A DNA stretch of 64,000 nt from Methanococcoides sp052057775 (GCF_052057775.1 NZ_CP195121.1:806001-870000); one strand, 5' to 3'. Shown: positions 7,396 to 16,196, counted from the first letter of the stretch. Made by a program: numbers and translations. The notes: a model not told the origin generated them from the letters alone.

Positions 7396-8204
7396 TCTAA
7401 TTCCTCCTCGGTTGGCAGGAGACCTGTTCCAATTACCTTGTATGCGTCCCTGTTAACGAGCTCAACATATTTCCTGAATGCAACATACCAGATCACGATT
7501 CCGATCACAATGCTTGGAATGGCTGATGCACCGCTTGATACTGTTGCAACGATACCTGCAACGACCATTGCGATAGCACCTTTCTCAACAGCTGTTGAGA
7601 GTGTCCTGTCCTGCTGTTCGTCAGGACCGAGGTTTGCATTGAATGGGTGAAGGATTGCCATACCGCCTGCAATGAAGATAACAGCGATGTATCCTGTTGC
7701 TACGACGGTTTCCAGTACTGCATCGAACATGAATGTTCCTGTCATTGCAACACTGAGTCCGATGATGGTAAGTGCGCCTGCACCTGCGATCTCTGTCATG
7801 GACTGCTCCATGATAGGAATACCCATTCCAAGGACCTTGTTAGCGAGTACACCAATGACAAGTCCGATAATTGCTGCTGCAATGAATGCGACGATAGGTC
7901 CGGCAATGCCGCCAACGGCAAGTCCGAACATGGATGCGACGACTCCCATACCGAGTGCCATCATACCAATGGATGGTACACCGGTACCAAGGCCGTAGCT
8001 TGCTACACGTCTTACTGCGGCTGCTCCCCATACGATCGCACAGATAGCTCCAAGAGCACCAATGAATGCGAATGCTGGTCCGATTCCCTGTGTAAGGAAG
8101 TGTCCTGCGTACGTGGCAATAAGTCCGCCAGCCGCTCCGAGAGCGATCAAGTTATTCTGTGGAATTCCGCCTGTGGCTTCTCCACCAGCTCCTCCTGCTG
8201 ACAT
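7392..8204 (-). CDS. mtrC: Tetrahydromethanopterin S-methyltransferase subunit C
   Basis: A 270-residue, very hydrophobic protein with about six to seven membrane helices rich in Gly, Ala and Ile, typical of MtrC. It is one of the three large integral subunits (C, D, E) that form the membrane sector of the Na+-translocating methyltransferase. Its N-terminus (MSAGGAGGEATGG) is a short soluble tail. It starts one base after the mtrD stop and overlaps mtrB by 4 bases. Confidence 0.95.
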   Translation of the reverse strand: MSAGGAGGEATGGIPQNNLIALGAAGGLIATYAGHFLTQGIGPAFAFIGALGAICAIVWGAAAVRRVASYGLGTGVPSIGMMALGMGVVASMFGLAVGGIAGPIVAFIAAAIIGLVIGVLANKVLGMGIPIMEQSMTEIAGAGALTIIGLSVAMTGTFMFDAVLETVVATGYIAVIFIAGGMAILHPFNANLGPDEQQDRTLSTAVEKGAIAMVVAGIVATVSSGASAIPSIVIGIVIWYVAFRKYVELVNRDAYKVIGTGLLPTEEELE

Positions 8205-8205
8205 T

Positions 8206-8925
8206 TTAGAGACCTCCGATTGCCATTACACCGACAAATGCGCACATCAATGTTGCAACAAAGGATGCGATTACTGCCTTTGGCCATTTCTTGAACTTAG
8301 GGTCGTGGAAACCTTCGATTGTTCCTCCAATGTTGTATGAAGGGATTACCGCGTTCACGAAGAAGATACCTACTGCGAAAACACTTGCAAGTGCTACAAG
8401 GTCACCGTGTGCCAGGCCTGTGCTTGTGCTCATGAGTGCGTAGTAGATCATAGCTCCACCGATACCTCCGAGAGCTCCACCGATCACACCGCTTACGAAT
8501 GAGACGGTTGGAAGTCCGTGTCCCTCTGTACCCTGGGATACGTAGATGTCCTGCCTGTCCTTTGTGATCGGGTCATAGTCTACCTTTGCGGATGCAGGTG
8601 GTACACCAACACCGTAAACGTATACCCATGTACCGACTATCATTGTTACTGCGATCATGATCATTGCACCGACTGCGCCTGATGCGACCACGAGTGCAAG
8701 ACTGTCGCTTACGTTCATAACTGCTCCTGCGGTGACAAGTCCGGTAAGACCTGCTCCTGCTGCCAGCTGGACAGTACCGGTACCAATACCAGTTGCCTGT
8801 GCCATAGCTGCAGGTGCTCCACCTACAGGTACGAAGTGAACACTCCATGAGATCAGCATACCGCCGAGAGTGATCATAACTATGTAAATTATATTTTCTG
8901 CGAGAATTCCTGCTATATCGATCAT
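8206..8925 (-). CDS. mtrD: Tetrahydromethanopterin S-methyltransferase subunit D
   Basis: A 239-residue integral membrane subunit with about six helices. The MtrD-like block VHFVPVGGAPAAMAQATGIG lies near residues 30-49, and a cytoplasmic loop (YDPITKDRQDIYVSQGTEGHG) falls around residue 120. It belongs to the membrane part of Mtr together with C and E. The start overlaps the mtrE stop (ATGA). Confidence 0.95.
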   Translation of the reverse strand: MIDIAGILAENIIYIVMITLGGMLISWSVHFVPVGGAPAAMAQATGIGTGTVQLAAGAGLTGLVTAGAVMNVSDSLALVVASGAVGAMIMIAVTMIVGTWVYVYGVGVPPASAKVDYDPITKDRQDIYVSQGTEGHGLPTVSFVSGVIGGALGGIGGAMIYYALMSTSTGLAHGDLVALASVFAVGIFFVNAVIPSYNIGGTIEGFHDPKFKKWPKAVIASFVATLMCAFVGVMAIGGL

Positions 8926-9824
8926 GCAGCTACCTCCTCGTCCTTGTAAGGTCCGAATGCCTTACGTGCTGCTACTTCGATCCTTCTGTTCCAGATGATC
9001 ATAAGTAATACAAGAATAGCTCCTGCAATGACTGAAAGCCAGCCCATTGTGATGCTGATTGCAGGGTCAAAAACTGCTGTGATCCAACCGCTTAGGAAAA
9101 CGGTCATACCGAATGCGAGACCGGTTACAGGTCCGCCGAACTTTGCACAGAACCATGAGTTGTCGATACCGTTACGAAGTCCTGCTTCTCCTTTCCTTAC
9201 GATGTTACCGGAGTTTGCAGCATTAAGACCGGATCCGAACTCGACGCTCTGGAATTCACGTTCTGCACCATAGTGAACATCACCGGTTGATGAACCGATA
9301 GCTCCGACAGTGATTCCCCAAATGAATGCAATGAGAGCAAGTGGGAAAGGATGTCCGAGAACAGCTACCATGATGTATGATACAACAAGGATACAGAATG
9401 TCGTAATATATGCATATCCCATGATCACTGGCGTGTGTGATCTGATGATATCAAGATAGATTGGTTGTCTGAAACGCTTCTGACTTGCAGTACGTCCCAT
9501 GTATGCTGTAATAGCATATGTTCCATGTACTGCTGTAGCAATGAGCGCACCAACAGCGAGAGCAAAGACCACGGACAGACCAGCGGTCATCATTACAGAT
9601 GCCACGGTTCCGCCAATTGCACAGATCAATGCATTCGATGGTGGTTCACCGGAAATTGCTTTGTTATAGATCCTGTGTGGATACATCATCTGGGGTGCCA
9701 GTTGCACTTGTGAGTTCGGGTTACTCTGGGATCCTACATCAGATTCAAGATCCTCAGTTGTGCCGGCAACAGTTGCGGCAGCACCCATAAGTGCTAAAAC
9801 ACCCATGCCCATGAGTGGTTCCAT
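8922..9824 (-). CDS. mtrE: Tetrahydromethanopterin S-methyltransferase subunit E
   Basis: A 300-residue membrane subunit and first gene of the mtr operon. MtrE is thought to carry the Na+ path; the sequence has about six helices and conserved stretches such as EPLMGMGVLALMGAAATVAG at the N-terminus and REFQSVEFGSGL with LRNGIDNSWFCAKFGGP in the middle. The start is supported by AAGGAGG placed 9 bases upstream. The operon order EDCBAFGH is the standard one in methanogens, and nearly every junction overlaps or touches, so the subunits are probably made at matched levels. Confidence 0.96.
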   Translation of the reverse strand: MEPLMGMGVLALMGAAATVAGTTEDLESDVGSQSNPNSQVQLAPQMMYPHRIYNKAISGEPPSNALICAIGGTVASVMMTAGLSVVFALAVGALIATAVHGTYAITAYMGRTASQKRFRQPIYLDIIRSHTPVIMGYAYITTFCILVVSYIMVAVLGHPFPLALIAFIWGITVGAIGSSTGDVHYGAEREFQSVEFGSGLNAANSGNIVRKGEAGLRNGIDNSWFCAKFGGPVTGLAFGMTVFLSGWITAVFDPAISITMGWLSVIAGAILVLLMIIWNRRIEVAARKAFGPYKDEEVAA

Positions 9825-9855
9825 TTATTTATCCTCCTTATAGTTCTAATTCGAT

Positions 9856-9876
9856 AAGTGCGAAAGTAATGCACTT
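9856..9876 (-). promoter_or_regulatory. Hairpin in the mtr leader
   Basis: AAGTGC (9856-9861) and GCACTT (9871-9876) form a 6-bp stem with a 9-nt loop in the 5' untranslated region of the mtr mRNA, about 30 bases before the mtrE ribosome site. It may stabilise the message or affect translation. Confidence 0.4.
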
Positions 9877-9950
9877 CCTTCGATAATTCAGCCATATGTC
9901 TTTGAAAATGGCATAGACTAACGTAAGATGGTGGGGATTATCTAAAATCC

Positions 9951-9966
9951 TTCATAAACCTTTCGG
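9951..9966 (-). promoter_or_regulatory. Probable mtr operon promoter
   Basis: On the minus strand the segment reads CGAAAGGTTTATGAA, a purine-rich BRE followed by a TATA-like element. Transcription starting about 26 bases further on would leave a leader of about 100 nt before mtrE, consistent with its good Shine-Dalgarno and the leader hairpin. Confidence 0.45.
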
Positions 9967-10005
9967 AACGTTACTGAAAAAAGAGGTTACTGACAGGAGA
10001 AAATT

Positions 10006-10392
10006 TCATTCCTTTCTGTCAAATCTCATAATATAAATGTCAGGTCTTGGCTGCTTTCCGCTTCCCCTTCCGAAGTCCATGTAGCAGCTGTTGCAAAGCA
10101 TACGTGAATTGATCGAAGCAACCTCTGCAGTACCTGGTATAAGGCGTGCAAAAAGAAAAGTTGGTTCTATTTCAAGTGATGTCACTGCATCTGTAAGGTA
10201 CTTGAGTATGTGCTCCTCGAATATTTCAAGGTCATCCAGTTGCAGTCCCCTGGTGTTGATAGTGACCCCTCCGCATCCGCATGGGAGTGCAAAGGCATCC
10301 ATTTCTATCAGGAACACAGGTACTCCTAAAAGTTCCCTAAGGTTCGTTTCCAGGGATGTGCGTGCTCTTAGCAGCTCTTGTGTCATGCTCAT
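10006..10392 (-). CDS. Uncharacterised cysteine-containing protein coupled to a U32 family gene
   Basis: A 128-residue soluble protein that I do not recognise. It has LPCGCGGVTI near residue 37-46 and LCNSCYMDFGRG near residue 98, two CxC/CxxC pairs that could bind a metal or Fe-S cluster. A stretch ILKYLTDAVTSLEIEPTF lies between them. The ATG at 10392 has AGGAG 8 bases upstream and overlaps the stop of the U32-family gene (ATGA), so the two are translated together. The coupling suggests a partner or accessory role to that protein. No membrane segment or signal peptide. Confidence 0.7.
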   Translation of the reverse strand: MSMTQELLRARTSLETNLRELLGVPVFLIEMDAFALPCGCGGVTINTRGLQLDDLEIFEEHILKYLTDAVTSLEIEPTFLFARLIPGTAEVASINSRMLCNSCYMDFGRGSGKQPRPDIYIMRFDRKE

Positions 10393-11423
10393 TTTCTATC
10401 TCCTATTGTTCCCAGTGGGATTTTCCGGATGTCTTCTCCACTTCCGGAATATATATATATGACCTTTTCCGCAAGGCGCTTACAGTAGCCGCATTTATGG
10501 CAAACTTTGTCGCATTTTTTCCATTGCTCGATGGCACCTTCCAGCTCACTGTTCGGTATGTAAAAAGTGTCACGGAGGTCCTTTATGCTGTCCAGCAGGT
10601 CTATGAGGTTACCGTCATAGCTCTCATTAGCGTATGCCTCCACGTTGTTGAGGATCCAGTTCACGAAATGAGTACGACCTCCGATCTTGAATGTATCAGT
10701 AATGTGCTTGTACTCTTTGAGATCTTCCGGTCTGATCCATGGTGACTTTATTATCTGCTGGGGGTCCTTTATCCTCAGGGAAAGGCATTTATAGTAATAG
10801 TAATCGTCGAGGACGTTCGGCTTTGGCCCCGGTCCGTTTGCATGTGAGAAGAAATTGAAGTGAGCGTACCTGAAAGGACACTGGTAAAGGCATGCCTCGT
10901 TCACAAGCAGCTTGAGCTTGCAAGAGACCGTATCCCTGATCGCCTCAAGTTTGTCGAAATGTCTGTTGACCGCCGGGTCCACCACTATGGTAGTGGCTCC
11001 CAGTTGTTCATAGAACTCTGCCTTTTGAGGTGTATCCACGAATGAAAGCACTGATACAACCACGTCGATGTCATATTCCTTTGCCAGCATTTCAACAAGG
11101 AAAGGGTCTGCAACGGTAATTGAATCTATTCCGATGCTGTTCAGCTTGTCGAAATACCAGTCAATGGCGCGGTAGCCTTCAGGGGTGAGTTGCTGTCCTC
11201 CCATACAGGAGCTGTTCAGCACGATCTCCATCTTCACACCTTTTGAATGTGCGTACTCGGTCTGCTCTGCTATCTCGTCGAGCTTCGGTGCGCTCAGGTT
11301 TGTCCTGCCGGTGCCGATATAGTCAGGAGAGCCTGCCATATAGACTGCGTATATGTTATCAGAACCGTTCAAAAGCTCCTCAAGTCCTTCAAAATGACCG
11401 ACATGTGGTACATACAGCTTCAT
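10389..11423 (-). CDS. Peptidase U32 family (UbiU/UbiV-like) Fe-S protein
   Basis: A 344-residue protein with the TIM-barrel-like layout of the U32 family: MKLYVPHVGHFEGLEEL at the start, then AGSPDYIGTGRTNL, EIVLNSSCMGGQQ, and the family cysteine region NEACLYQCPFRYAHF around residue 190 with YYYYKCLSLR further on. In UbiU/UbiV and related proteins such cysteines hold a [4Fe-4S] cluster; classical protease activity is doubtful for most of the family. A second cluster, CDKVCHKCGYCKRL, sits near residue 310 and is an additional putative metal site. The substrate cannot be told from sequence. It is followed by and overlaps the unknown Cys protein gene. Confidence 0.75.
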   Translation of the reverse strand: MKLYVPHVGHFEGLEELLNGSDNIYAVYMAGSPDYIGTGRTNLSAPKLDEIAEQTEYAHSKGVKMEIVLNSSCMGGQQLTPEGYRAIDWYFDKLNSIGIDSITVADPFLVEMLAKEYDIDVVVSVLSFVDTPQKAEFYEQLGATTIVVDPAVNRHFDKLEAIRDTVSCKLKLLVNEACLYQCPFRYAHFNFFSHANGPGPKPNVLDDYYYYKCLSLRIKDPQQIIKSPWIRPEDLKEYKHITDTFKIGGRTHFVNWILNNVEAYANESYDGNLIDLLDSIKDLRDTFYIPNSELEGAIEQWKKCDKVCHKCGYCKRLAEKVIYIYSGSGEDIRKIPLGTIGDRK

Positions 11424-11517
11424 TGAAGTTTCCTTATCTGTTGACTTTAGATAAGGATTTTGGTTTGTTCGTGCCTGACCAAAATAGTTATTATATTCTA
11501 TTTTCGTTCTAATTGGT

Positions 11518-12327
11518 ATGATGATAGGTGCTTCTTCCTTTGCAGGCGGGCTAAAGGAACTGGATGATCATGTACAGTCGGTTGAGCTCTATATGCCAAA
11601 ACTTGGTGTCTATGAAGGTTCAAAACTTCAGAAGGACAGACTTAAAATGGTGCTGGACGAACTCTCAACATGTGACCTCCGGACATCCATGCATGCACAC
11701 TATTTTGCGGACGTCCCTACCTATCCCAAAGAACTTGTTGTGGACACCGCTTCAATGGACAAGCCACATTTCTCTTTGATGGAGGAATGTATAGAACTTG
11801 CAGGCAGACTTGGTACAAAAGCAGTGGTACTTCATCCCGGAAGGGTTGGCGATGACAGGGAAGCTTCTCTGAAAAGGATGATCTCCAACCTTGAAAGGCT
11901 TTCTGCATTTGCAGCCGAGAACAACGTAATGCTCGGTCTTGAGAACAAGGAAGCGACCGATCCCGGAAATCTCTGCTGTGAAGCTCAAGAGCTCTTAAGC
12001 GTCGTTGATGCCGTCAATTCCCCTAATCTCGGTGTCACTTTTGACGTAGGTCATGCAAACCTCACATGCGGCGGTGACCCTCAAAAGCTGGCCGCTTTTG
12101 TAAAGACCATCTCGGAACATGTGGTTCACGTGCACCTTCATGACAACTACGGCTTCTGGACCTCAAATTATGACGGTGACGAGCACATGGCTCCGGGAAG
12201 CGGTAATATTGATTATTCTGTCTTAAAGGAACTCAAAGGTTACAAGGGTATATACAACCTGGAGGTCTTTTCCATGGATGATGTCCTTGCCGGGAAAAAA
12301 GTTATAGGTGAATATGTTGAGCCGTAA
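11518..12327 (+). CDS. Sugar phosphate isomerase/epimerase family protein (xylose isomerase-like TIM barrel)
   Basis: A 269-residue protein of the AP endonuclease 2/xylose isomerase-like TIM-barrel superfamily. Visible metal-site motifs are SMHAHYF near residue 60, VLHPGR near residue 105, LENKEATDP near residue 142, TFDVGHANL near residue 181, and HVHLHDN near residue 202. The His, Glu and Asp positions are those that bind divalent metals in endonuclease IV and sugar isomerases. It is divergent from the U32 gene, and no neighbour fixes its substrate. It could be an endonuclease IV-like or sugar isomerase enzyme; no more specific call is justified. Confidence 0.75.
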   Translation: MMIGASSFAGGLKELDDHVQSVELYMPKLGVYEGSKLQKDRLKMVLDELSTCDLRTSMHAHYFADVPTYPKELVVDTASMDKPHFSLMEECIELAGRLGTKAVVLHPGRVGDDREASLKRMISNLERLSAFAAENNVMLGLENKEATDPGNLCCEAQELLSVVDAVNSPNLGVTFDVGHANLTCGGDPQKLAAFVKTISEHVVHVHLHDNYGFWTSNYDGDEHMAPGSGNIDYSVLKELKGYKGIYNLEVFSMDDVLAGKKVIGEYVEP

Positions 12328-12379
12328 GTTCGCAAAGGTGTGTAGTTGCTTTTCTCAATCTCAGTGATTGTATCGTTGA

Positions 12380-12796
12380 TCATGCCTCTACTTTGTAATC
12401 AGGGGGGACAACAAGAACAAGTGTATCAGATATCTGGAGCACTTTCTGTGTGACCGACCCCATGATCTTCTTGATACCCGTATGTCCGCTGGTTCCGATG
12501 ATTATCCTGTCAACCTTATGCATCCTGGCAGTCTTGACGATCTTTTCCGGTGCATGTCCGTCCACGATCTCTGCGTGGAGCTTTGATGCTTCACACCCCA
12601 TTGAGATCAGTTTTTCCTTTATTGACGTAATGACCTGTTCTGCACCTGTTTCACGCCATGATTTCCTTCCAAGGCCTTTGTCCTCCACGACATGGACTAT
12701 TACTATCTCTGCATTATGTTTCTTTGCGATCCTGCCTGCAACCATTGCAGCATTTTCTGAATAAGTTGAACCGTCTGTCGGTAGTAATAGTTTCAT
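12380..12796 (-). CDS. Universal stress protein, UspA family
   Basis: A 138-residue cytoplasmic nucleotide-binding protein starting MKLLLPTDGSTYSENAA. The ATP-binding signature of the family (G-2x-G-9x-G-S/T) is seen as GTSGHTGIKKIMGSVTQ near residue 105, and the N-terminal D10 is the usual adenine contact. The ATG at 12796 is preferred over an in-frame GTG 6 codons earlier because the family starts directly with the first beta strand. Single gene between oppositely oriented neighbours; role in stress survival is general to the family. Confidence 0.88.
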   Translation of the reverse strand: MKLLLPTDGSTYSENAAMVAGRIAKKHNAEIVIVHVVEDKGLGRKSWRETGAEQVITSIKEKLISMGCEASKLHAEIVDGHAPEKIVKTARMHKVDRIIIGTSGHTGIKKIMGSVTQKVLQISDTLVLVVPPDYKVEA

Positions 12797-12893
12797 ATGA
12801 TTTTTGGTAATCACTAAACGTATTTAAGATATTGGATTGTTGAATTCGTTGATTTTATAGGGAGTATCAAAAAATAAATAGAGAATGGGGTAT

Positions 12894-13385
12894 TCATCCT
12901 CTTTGTATCGTGTTCATGTGAGCTACAACAATATCATTGAGCCCGATCATGATATTTCCTTCTGATTCTGCATAGGGTATGTTCTCTTTCGGATAATCTA
13001 CACATGCTCCCCGAATTCCCTGCCCTGTTCCAGCATCAAAGGTTGTACCGCAGGAATCACAGATTAGTAGCTCCTCCTGAAGGCTGAACCCGATCGATCC
13101 GCATGGAGGGCAAACATTGGAACGGACCACGATCTCGTCCCCGAGAGTATAAGCCATTACTGCGATCTCTCCTGCAGCTGTTTCCACCTTGAAGTGCGTA
13201 TTAATGTTCTCTCTTATGGTCTGAGCAGGGACCACAACAGTATCATCAATGACCTGTGGTTCTATCCATGTGGCAGAAACCGGGTTCACCGGGGTTGTTG
13301 CCTGAGCTCCATCATCGACGCAACCGGCAGCAAAAACTACCGCAACTGCAACTAGTACTATGTATACTGCTAATTTCGATTTCAT
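12894..13385 (-). CDS. DUF2318 Fe-S/iron-associated lipoprotein
   Basis: A 163-residue exported lipoprotein: hydrophobic signal with lipobox VVFAAGC ending at Cys22, then an extracytoplasmic domain. The C-terminal half has CPPCGSIGF, ICDSCGTTFD and GACVDYP, the cysteine pattern of the DUF2318 family. In bacteria such as Campylobacter (Cj1658-Cj1663 region) DUF2318 proteins occur with iron transport proteins and a MacB/LolD-type ABC system. Here the two ABC genes lie directly upstream, 4 bases away, on the same strand, so the three probably form one iron- or redox-metal-related export/uptake unit. No FTR1 or P19 homologue is in the window. Confidence 0.85.
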   Translation of the reverse strand: MKSKLAVYIVLVAVAVVFAAGCVDDGAQATTPVNPVSATWIEPQVIDDTVVVPAQTIRENINTHFKVETAAGEIAVMAYTLGDEIVVRSNVCPPCGSIGFSLQEELLICDSCGTTFDAGTGQGIRGACVDYPKENIPYAESEGNIMIGLNDIVVAHMNTIQRG

Positions 13386-13389
13386 AAGA

Positions 13390-14052
13390 TCATTCCTTTA
13401 TCTTTCCGTCCTGTAAACTGATGATCCTGTCTGACATCGCAGCAAGATCGTGATTGTGTGTTACCATTACAACTGTCATTTTCTCTTTGAGGGATCTCAG
13501 TAGTGAGATGATCATCTCTCCTGTCTCTTTATCCAGTGCTCCTGTGGGTTCGTCTGCAAGGAGTATCTTCGGTCTCATCACCAGAGCTCTGGCTATTGCA
13601 ACCCTTTGCTGTTCTCCACCACTAAGTTCTGATGGCTTGTGGTCATGCCTGTGCGAGAGGTTCACCCTTTCAAGAGCCTCAGTTATCATGCTATGTTCCT
13701 TCTCTCCTGCAAAAACGAGGGGTAATGCAACGTTCTCATACGCTGTAAGAGAAGGGATCAGGTGGAACTGCTGGAAAACAAAGCCAACCGTCCTTCTCCT
13801 GAGCTCCACCAGCTCTTTCTGGGACCTGCCGGTCACATCCACTCCGTCTATGAGTATGCTTCCTTCTGTCGGCCTGTCAAGCATTCCTATAAGGTTCATG
13901 AGGGTGGTCTTTCCCGATCCGGACTGACCCATTATTGAAACAAATTCTCCATTCTCAATTTCCAGATCAATACCATGCAGCACTTCTACATCATCGGCTC
14001 CGATCCTGTAGCTCTTTTTAATTCCTCTGGCTTGAATCGTTATGTCAGACAC
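13390..14052 (-). CDS. ABC transporter ATP-binding protein, MacB/LolD type
   Basis: A 220-residue ATPase with Walker A GQSGSGKTT near residue 41, Q-loop FQQFHLIPSL, signature LSGGEQQR, Walker B ILLADEPTGALD and H-loop VTHNHD. The LolD/MacB family adds RRRTVGFVFQ and TGALD, both present. It energises the FtsX-type permease encoded immediately upstream, whose stop it overlaps by 8 bases. With the DUF2318 lipoprotein downstream it would act in a mechanotransmission-type complex working on extracytoplasmic substrates, not a classical importer. Confidence 0.92.
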   Translation of the reverse strand: MSDITIQARGIKKSYRIGADDVEVLHGIDLEIENGEFVSIMGQSGSGKTTLMNLIGMLDRPTEGSILIDGVDVTGRSQKELVELRRRTVGFVFQQFHLIPSLTAYENVALPLVFAGEKEHSMITEALERVNLSHRHDHKPSELSGGEQQRVAIARALVMRPKILLADEPTGALDKETGEMIISLLRSLKEKMTVVMVTHNHDLAAMSDRIISLQDGKIKE

Positions 14053-15214
14053 TTCTAAGCACCTCCGCAGGATCTATCTTCAGGGCACGTTTTGCAGGAA
14101 GGATCGATGCGATAAGTCCTATAATTACGGATATTCCGGCTGCCAGGGGTAGGAGTGCCCACATCATGGATGGTTCAGCAAAGCCCAATAAGGGGGCAAT
14201 TGAATAGGATGCCAGGCTTCCGGCAAAAAATCCTATGCTGCCTCCTATAATTCCTATCAGCGCCCCTTCTATGAAGAGCATTGTCATGACCTGGTGGTCA
14301 CTTGCTCCAATAGCACGCATGATCCCGATCTCTTTTATCTTCTCGTTCACGGATGCAAGCATGGTCGAGGCAACCGTCAGTGTGCTTACAAGCAGGGTTA
14401 TAAATGAAACTGCCATGGCAGAATTACGGGTGTGGTCTATCATGGCCATCTCACTTTGTACGATCTGGCTCATTGCCCTTGCCTCAATGCCGGGTAGCAC
14501 TCCTTCGATCTGGCGGCTCATTTCTGAGACCGGGCAATCATTACACAATGCACGGATCTCAATACTGCTGACCTTTCCTTCCTTGTCAAGGAGCTTCTGG
14601 GATGTAATCAGCGGCATTATGATGTAACCATCCTCTTCGCCACCGGTGCTTTCAATGATCCCTTTCACTTCGAACTCCATGGTGATCCCATTTTTCTCAA
14701 GTGGGATTATCGAGCCGACACTGAGTCCAAGTGGGGTTGCTATGTCCTGTCCCAGGAGGACTTCCAGACCTTCGGGGTCAGTAAGCCATTCTCCGTTTAC
14801 GTTCCACCATGACTTGAGGATCTTCTCCTGCTCGATATCCACTCCCATCACAATGATATTTTCCTCTCCCAATCCTGCAACCCCATAAAGTCGCGGTGCT
14901 ACTACGGCAAGATTGGCACTGTTCTCGATGGTTTGTATTTTTGGGATATCGGATTGTTCAATATAGTTCTCACCGGTAGATATGGACCCAAGTGATGTGG
15001 ATCCGGCTATCAGGGGGATCGAGTCGGTCTGGGGTCTAACTATTATATTAGCTCCAAAATTGGTCGATTCTTCATATAGGCTCTCAGTTGCAGCGGAAAA
15101 TGTCGTGACCACTGCTACAATAGCAGATGCTGCAACGATAACTCCCAATACGGCTATTATCAGTTTGTTCTTCCGTCTGAATATATCTTTCAGGACAACA
15201 GAGTGTAATCGCAT
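14045..15214 (-). CDS. FtsX/MacB-type ABC transporter permease
   Basis: A 389-residue membrane protein. One N-terminal helix (LIIAVLGVIVAASAIVAVV, residues 18-36), a large extracytoplasmic MacB-PCD domain (about 45-265) with two cysteines in LCNDCPVSEM, and three C-terminal helices with the FtsX signature around KEIGIMRAIGASDHQV. The end, AKRALKIDPAEVLRS, is typical of MacB permeases. It is the first gene of the three-gene unit with the ATPase and DUF2318 lipoprotein. Probably two copies dimerise, since no second permease gene is present, unlike the bacterial DUF2318 loci I recall, which have two FtsX genes. Confidence 0.9.
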   Translation of the reverse strand: MRLHSVVLKDIFRRKNKLIIAVLGVIVAASAIVAVVTTFSAATESLYEESTNFGANIIVRPQTDSIPLIAGSTSLGSISTGENYIEQSDIPKIQTIENSANLAVVAPRLYGVAGLGEENIIVMGVDIEQEKILKSWWNVNGEWLTDPEGLEVLLGQDIATPLGLSVGSIIPLEKNGITMEFEVKGIIESTGGEEDGYIIMPLITSQKLLDKEGKVSSIEIRALCNDCPVSEMSRQIEGVLPGIEARAMSQIVQSEMAMIDHTRNSAMAVSFITLLVSTLTVASTMLASVNEKIKEIGIMRAIGASDHQVMTMLFIEGALIGIIGGSIGFFAGSLASYSIAPLLGFAEPSMMWALLPLAAGISVIIGLIASILPAKRALKIDPAEVLRSV

Positions 15215-15374
15215 GAATATGTAAGTGAAAGATGACTACATTAATCAGGTTCTTTAGGAAAATATGGCCTCTAACAGAACAAATCGTTTTTTCAATAGTC
15301 GAATGTGGTATCATTACAGGGAAGTATTTATTTGGTTGCAATACTTTAGTCTGTATAGTTCATGAGGGGATACA

Positions 15375-15839
15375 ATGAACAAGTACGAGAAGTTCAAGAA
15401 ACTGGAAAACAAGAGTTACTCTGATGTGACTCGCTTTTTGAAAAAGACCACTCACCTTACTGCACGTGAATGGATAATTGCTCGCTTATGTGCGGATTTC
15501 AAGAACCTTTCGAACCGCTCTGAAATGACCTGGATAGGTCAGAACCTTCCTGATCTTGTTCCTTTTGTGGATGAGCCTTACACCAGACAGGAGGTCTCCA
15601 ATGCGCATGCAGCTTTCAAGCATAAGGTCCAGCGCAGCGGAACGACTTTCTTTTATGCCTATTATGCAGGTCTCATTAGTAAGGAAGAGATGATCCGGAT
15701 GATCCACGGCATCGTTGGTGACCTTGAAAAACTGATCGAGATTGAGAATGGTGAAGTCTCTGATGAACATATGACCGATGTCCAGATGATAGTGGCAGAT
15801 GCATTGCACAGGATAAATGAGTCTTTGGATCTGGATTGA
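15375..15839 (+). CDS. DUF5806 family protein
   Basis: A 154-residue soluble, alpha-helical protein. It resembles a euryarchaeal family best known to me from haloarchaea (DUF5806), with shared blocks KYEKFKKL at the start, TAREWIIARLCADF near residue 36, TWIGQNLPDLVPF near residue 58 and YTRQEVSNAHAAF near residue 73. The function is unknown. The start is supported by GAGGGGAT 6 bases upstream, and a TATA-like TATTTATTT lies about 50 bases before it. It is divergent from the FtsX gene and stands alone. Confidence 0.75.
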   Translation: MNKYEKFKKLENKSYSDVTRFLKKTTHLTAREWIIARLCADFKNLSNRSEMTWIGQNLPDLVPFVDEPYTRQEVSNAHAAFKHKVQRSGTTFFYAYYAGLISKEEMIRMIHGIVGDLEKLIEIENGEVSDEHMTDVQMIVADALHRINESLDLD

Positions 15840-15941
15840 TAGTTGAGTTCCATCACTTATTATTATCTATTTGAATAGCTTATCTAACTCAGTACGATTA
15901 CTATTTATGCTATAAGGGCTTGTAGAGGTTGTGTTACAACC

Positions 15942-15987
15942 GCTCCCATCATAGTTCCTTTCCAACCGATTGCTCTAAGATGGGTGC
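15942..15987. repeat. Structured intergenic repeat, copy A
   Basis: Left arm GCTCCCATC (15942-15950) pairs with right arm GATGGGTGC (15979-15987) at 8 of 9 positions around a 28-nt loop; followed by TCTTCTTTTCAT. A separate 6-bp hairpin GGTTGT-gtt-ACAACC (15927-15941) abuts it. Shares the arms, an internal TTCCTTT and the T-rich tail with copies B and C. The inner sequence is the most diverged of the three. Confidence 0.6.
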
Positions 15988-16196
15988 ATCTTCTTTTCAT
16001 CATTATTTTTCATTTTGGTATATCTTCAATTTTACAGCGCACCCTCTCGAACAATAATAACATTATATTTTCATACGGTTATAATCCGGAGACAGGTCCA
16101 TACATTAATATTTTTTAGATAACATACATTATTCAAAAACATCCTTATTCATTTCATGATCGTTTTCTATGAAGAGATTTAAGTGTGTTTCCAAAT

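Noticed and set aside
7647..8201. 184-residue Cys-rich frame opposite mtrC
   Set aside because: Antisense shadow of a hydrophobic membrane gene; cysteines come from reversed GCA/GCT-type codons.
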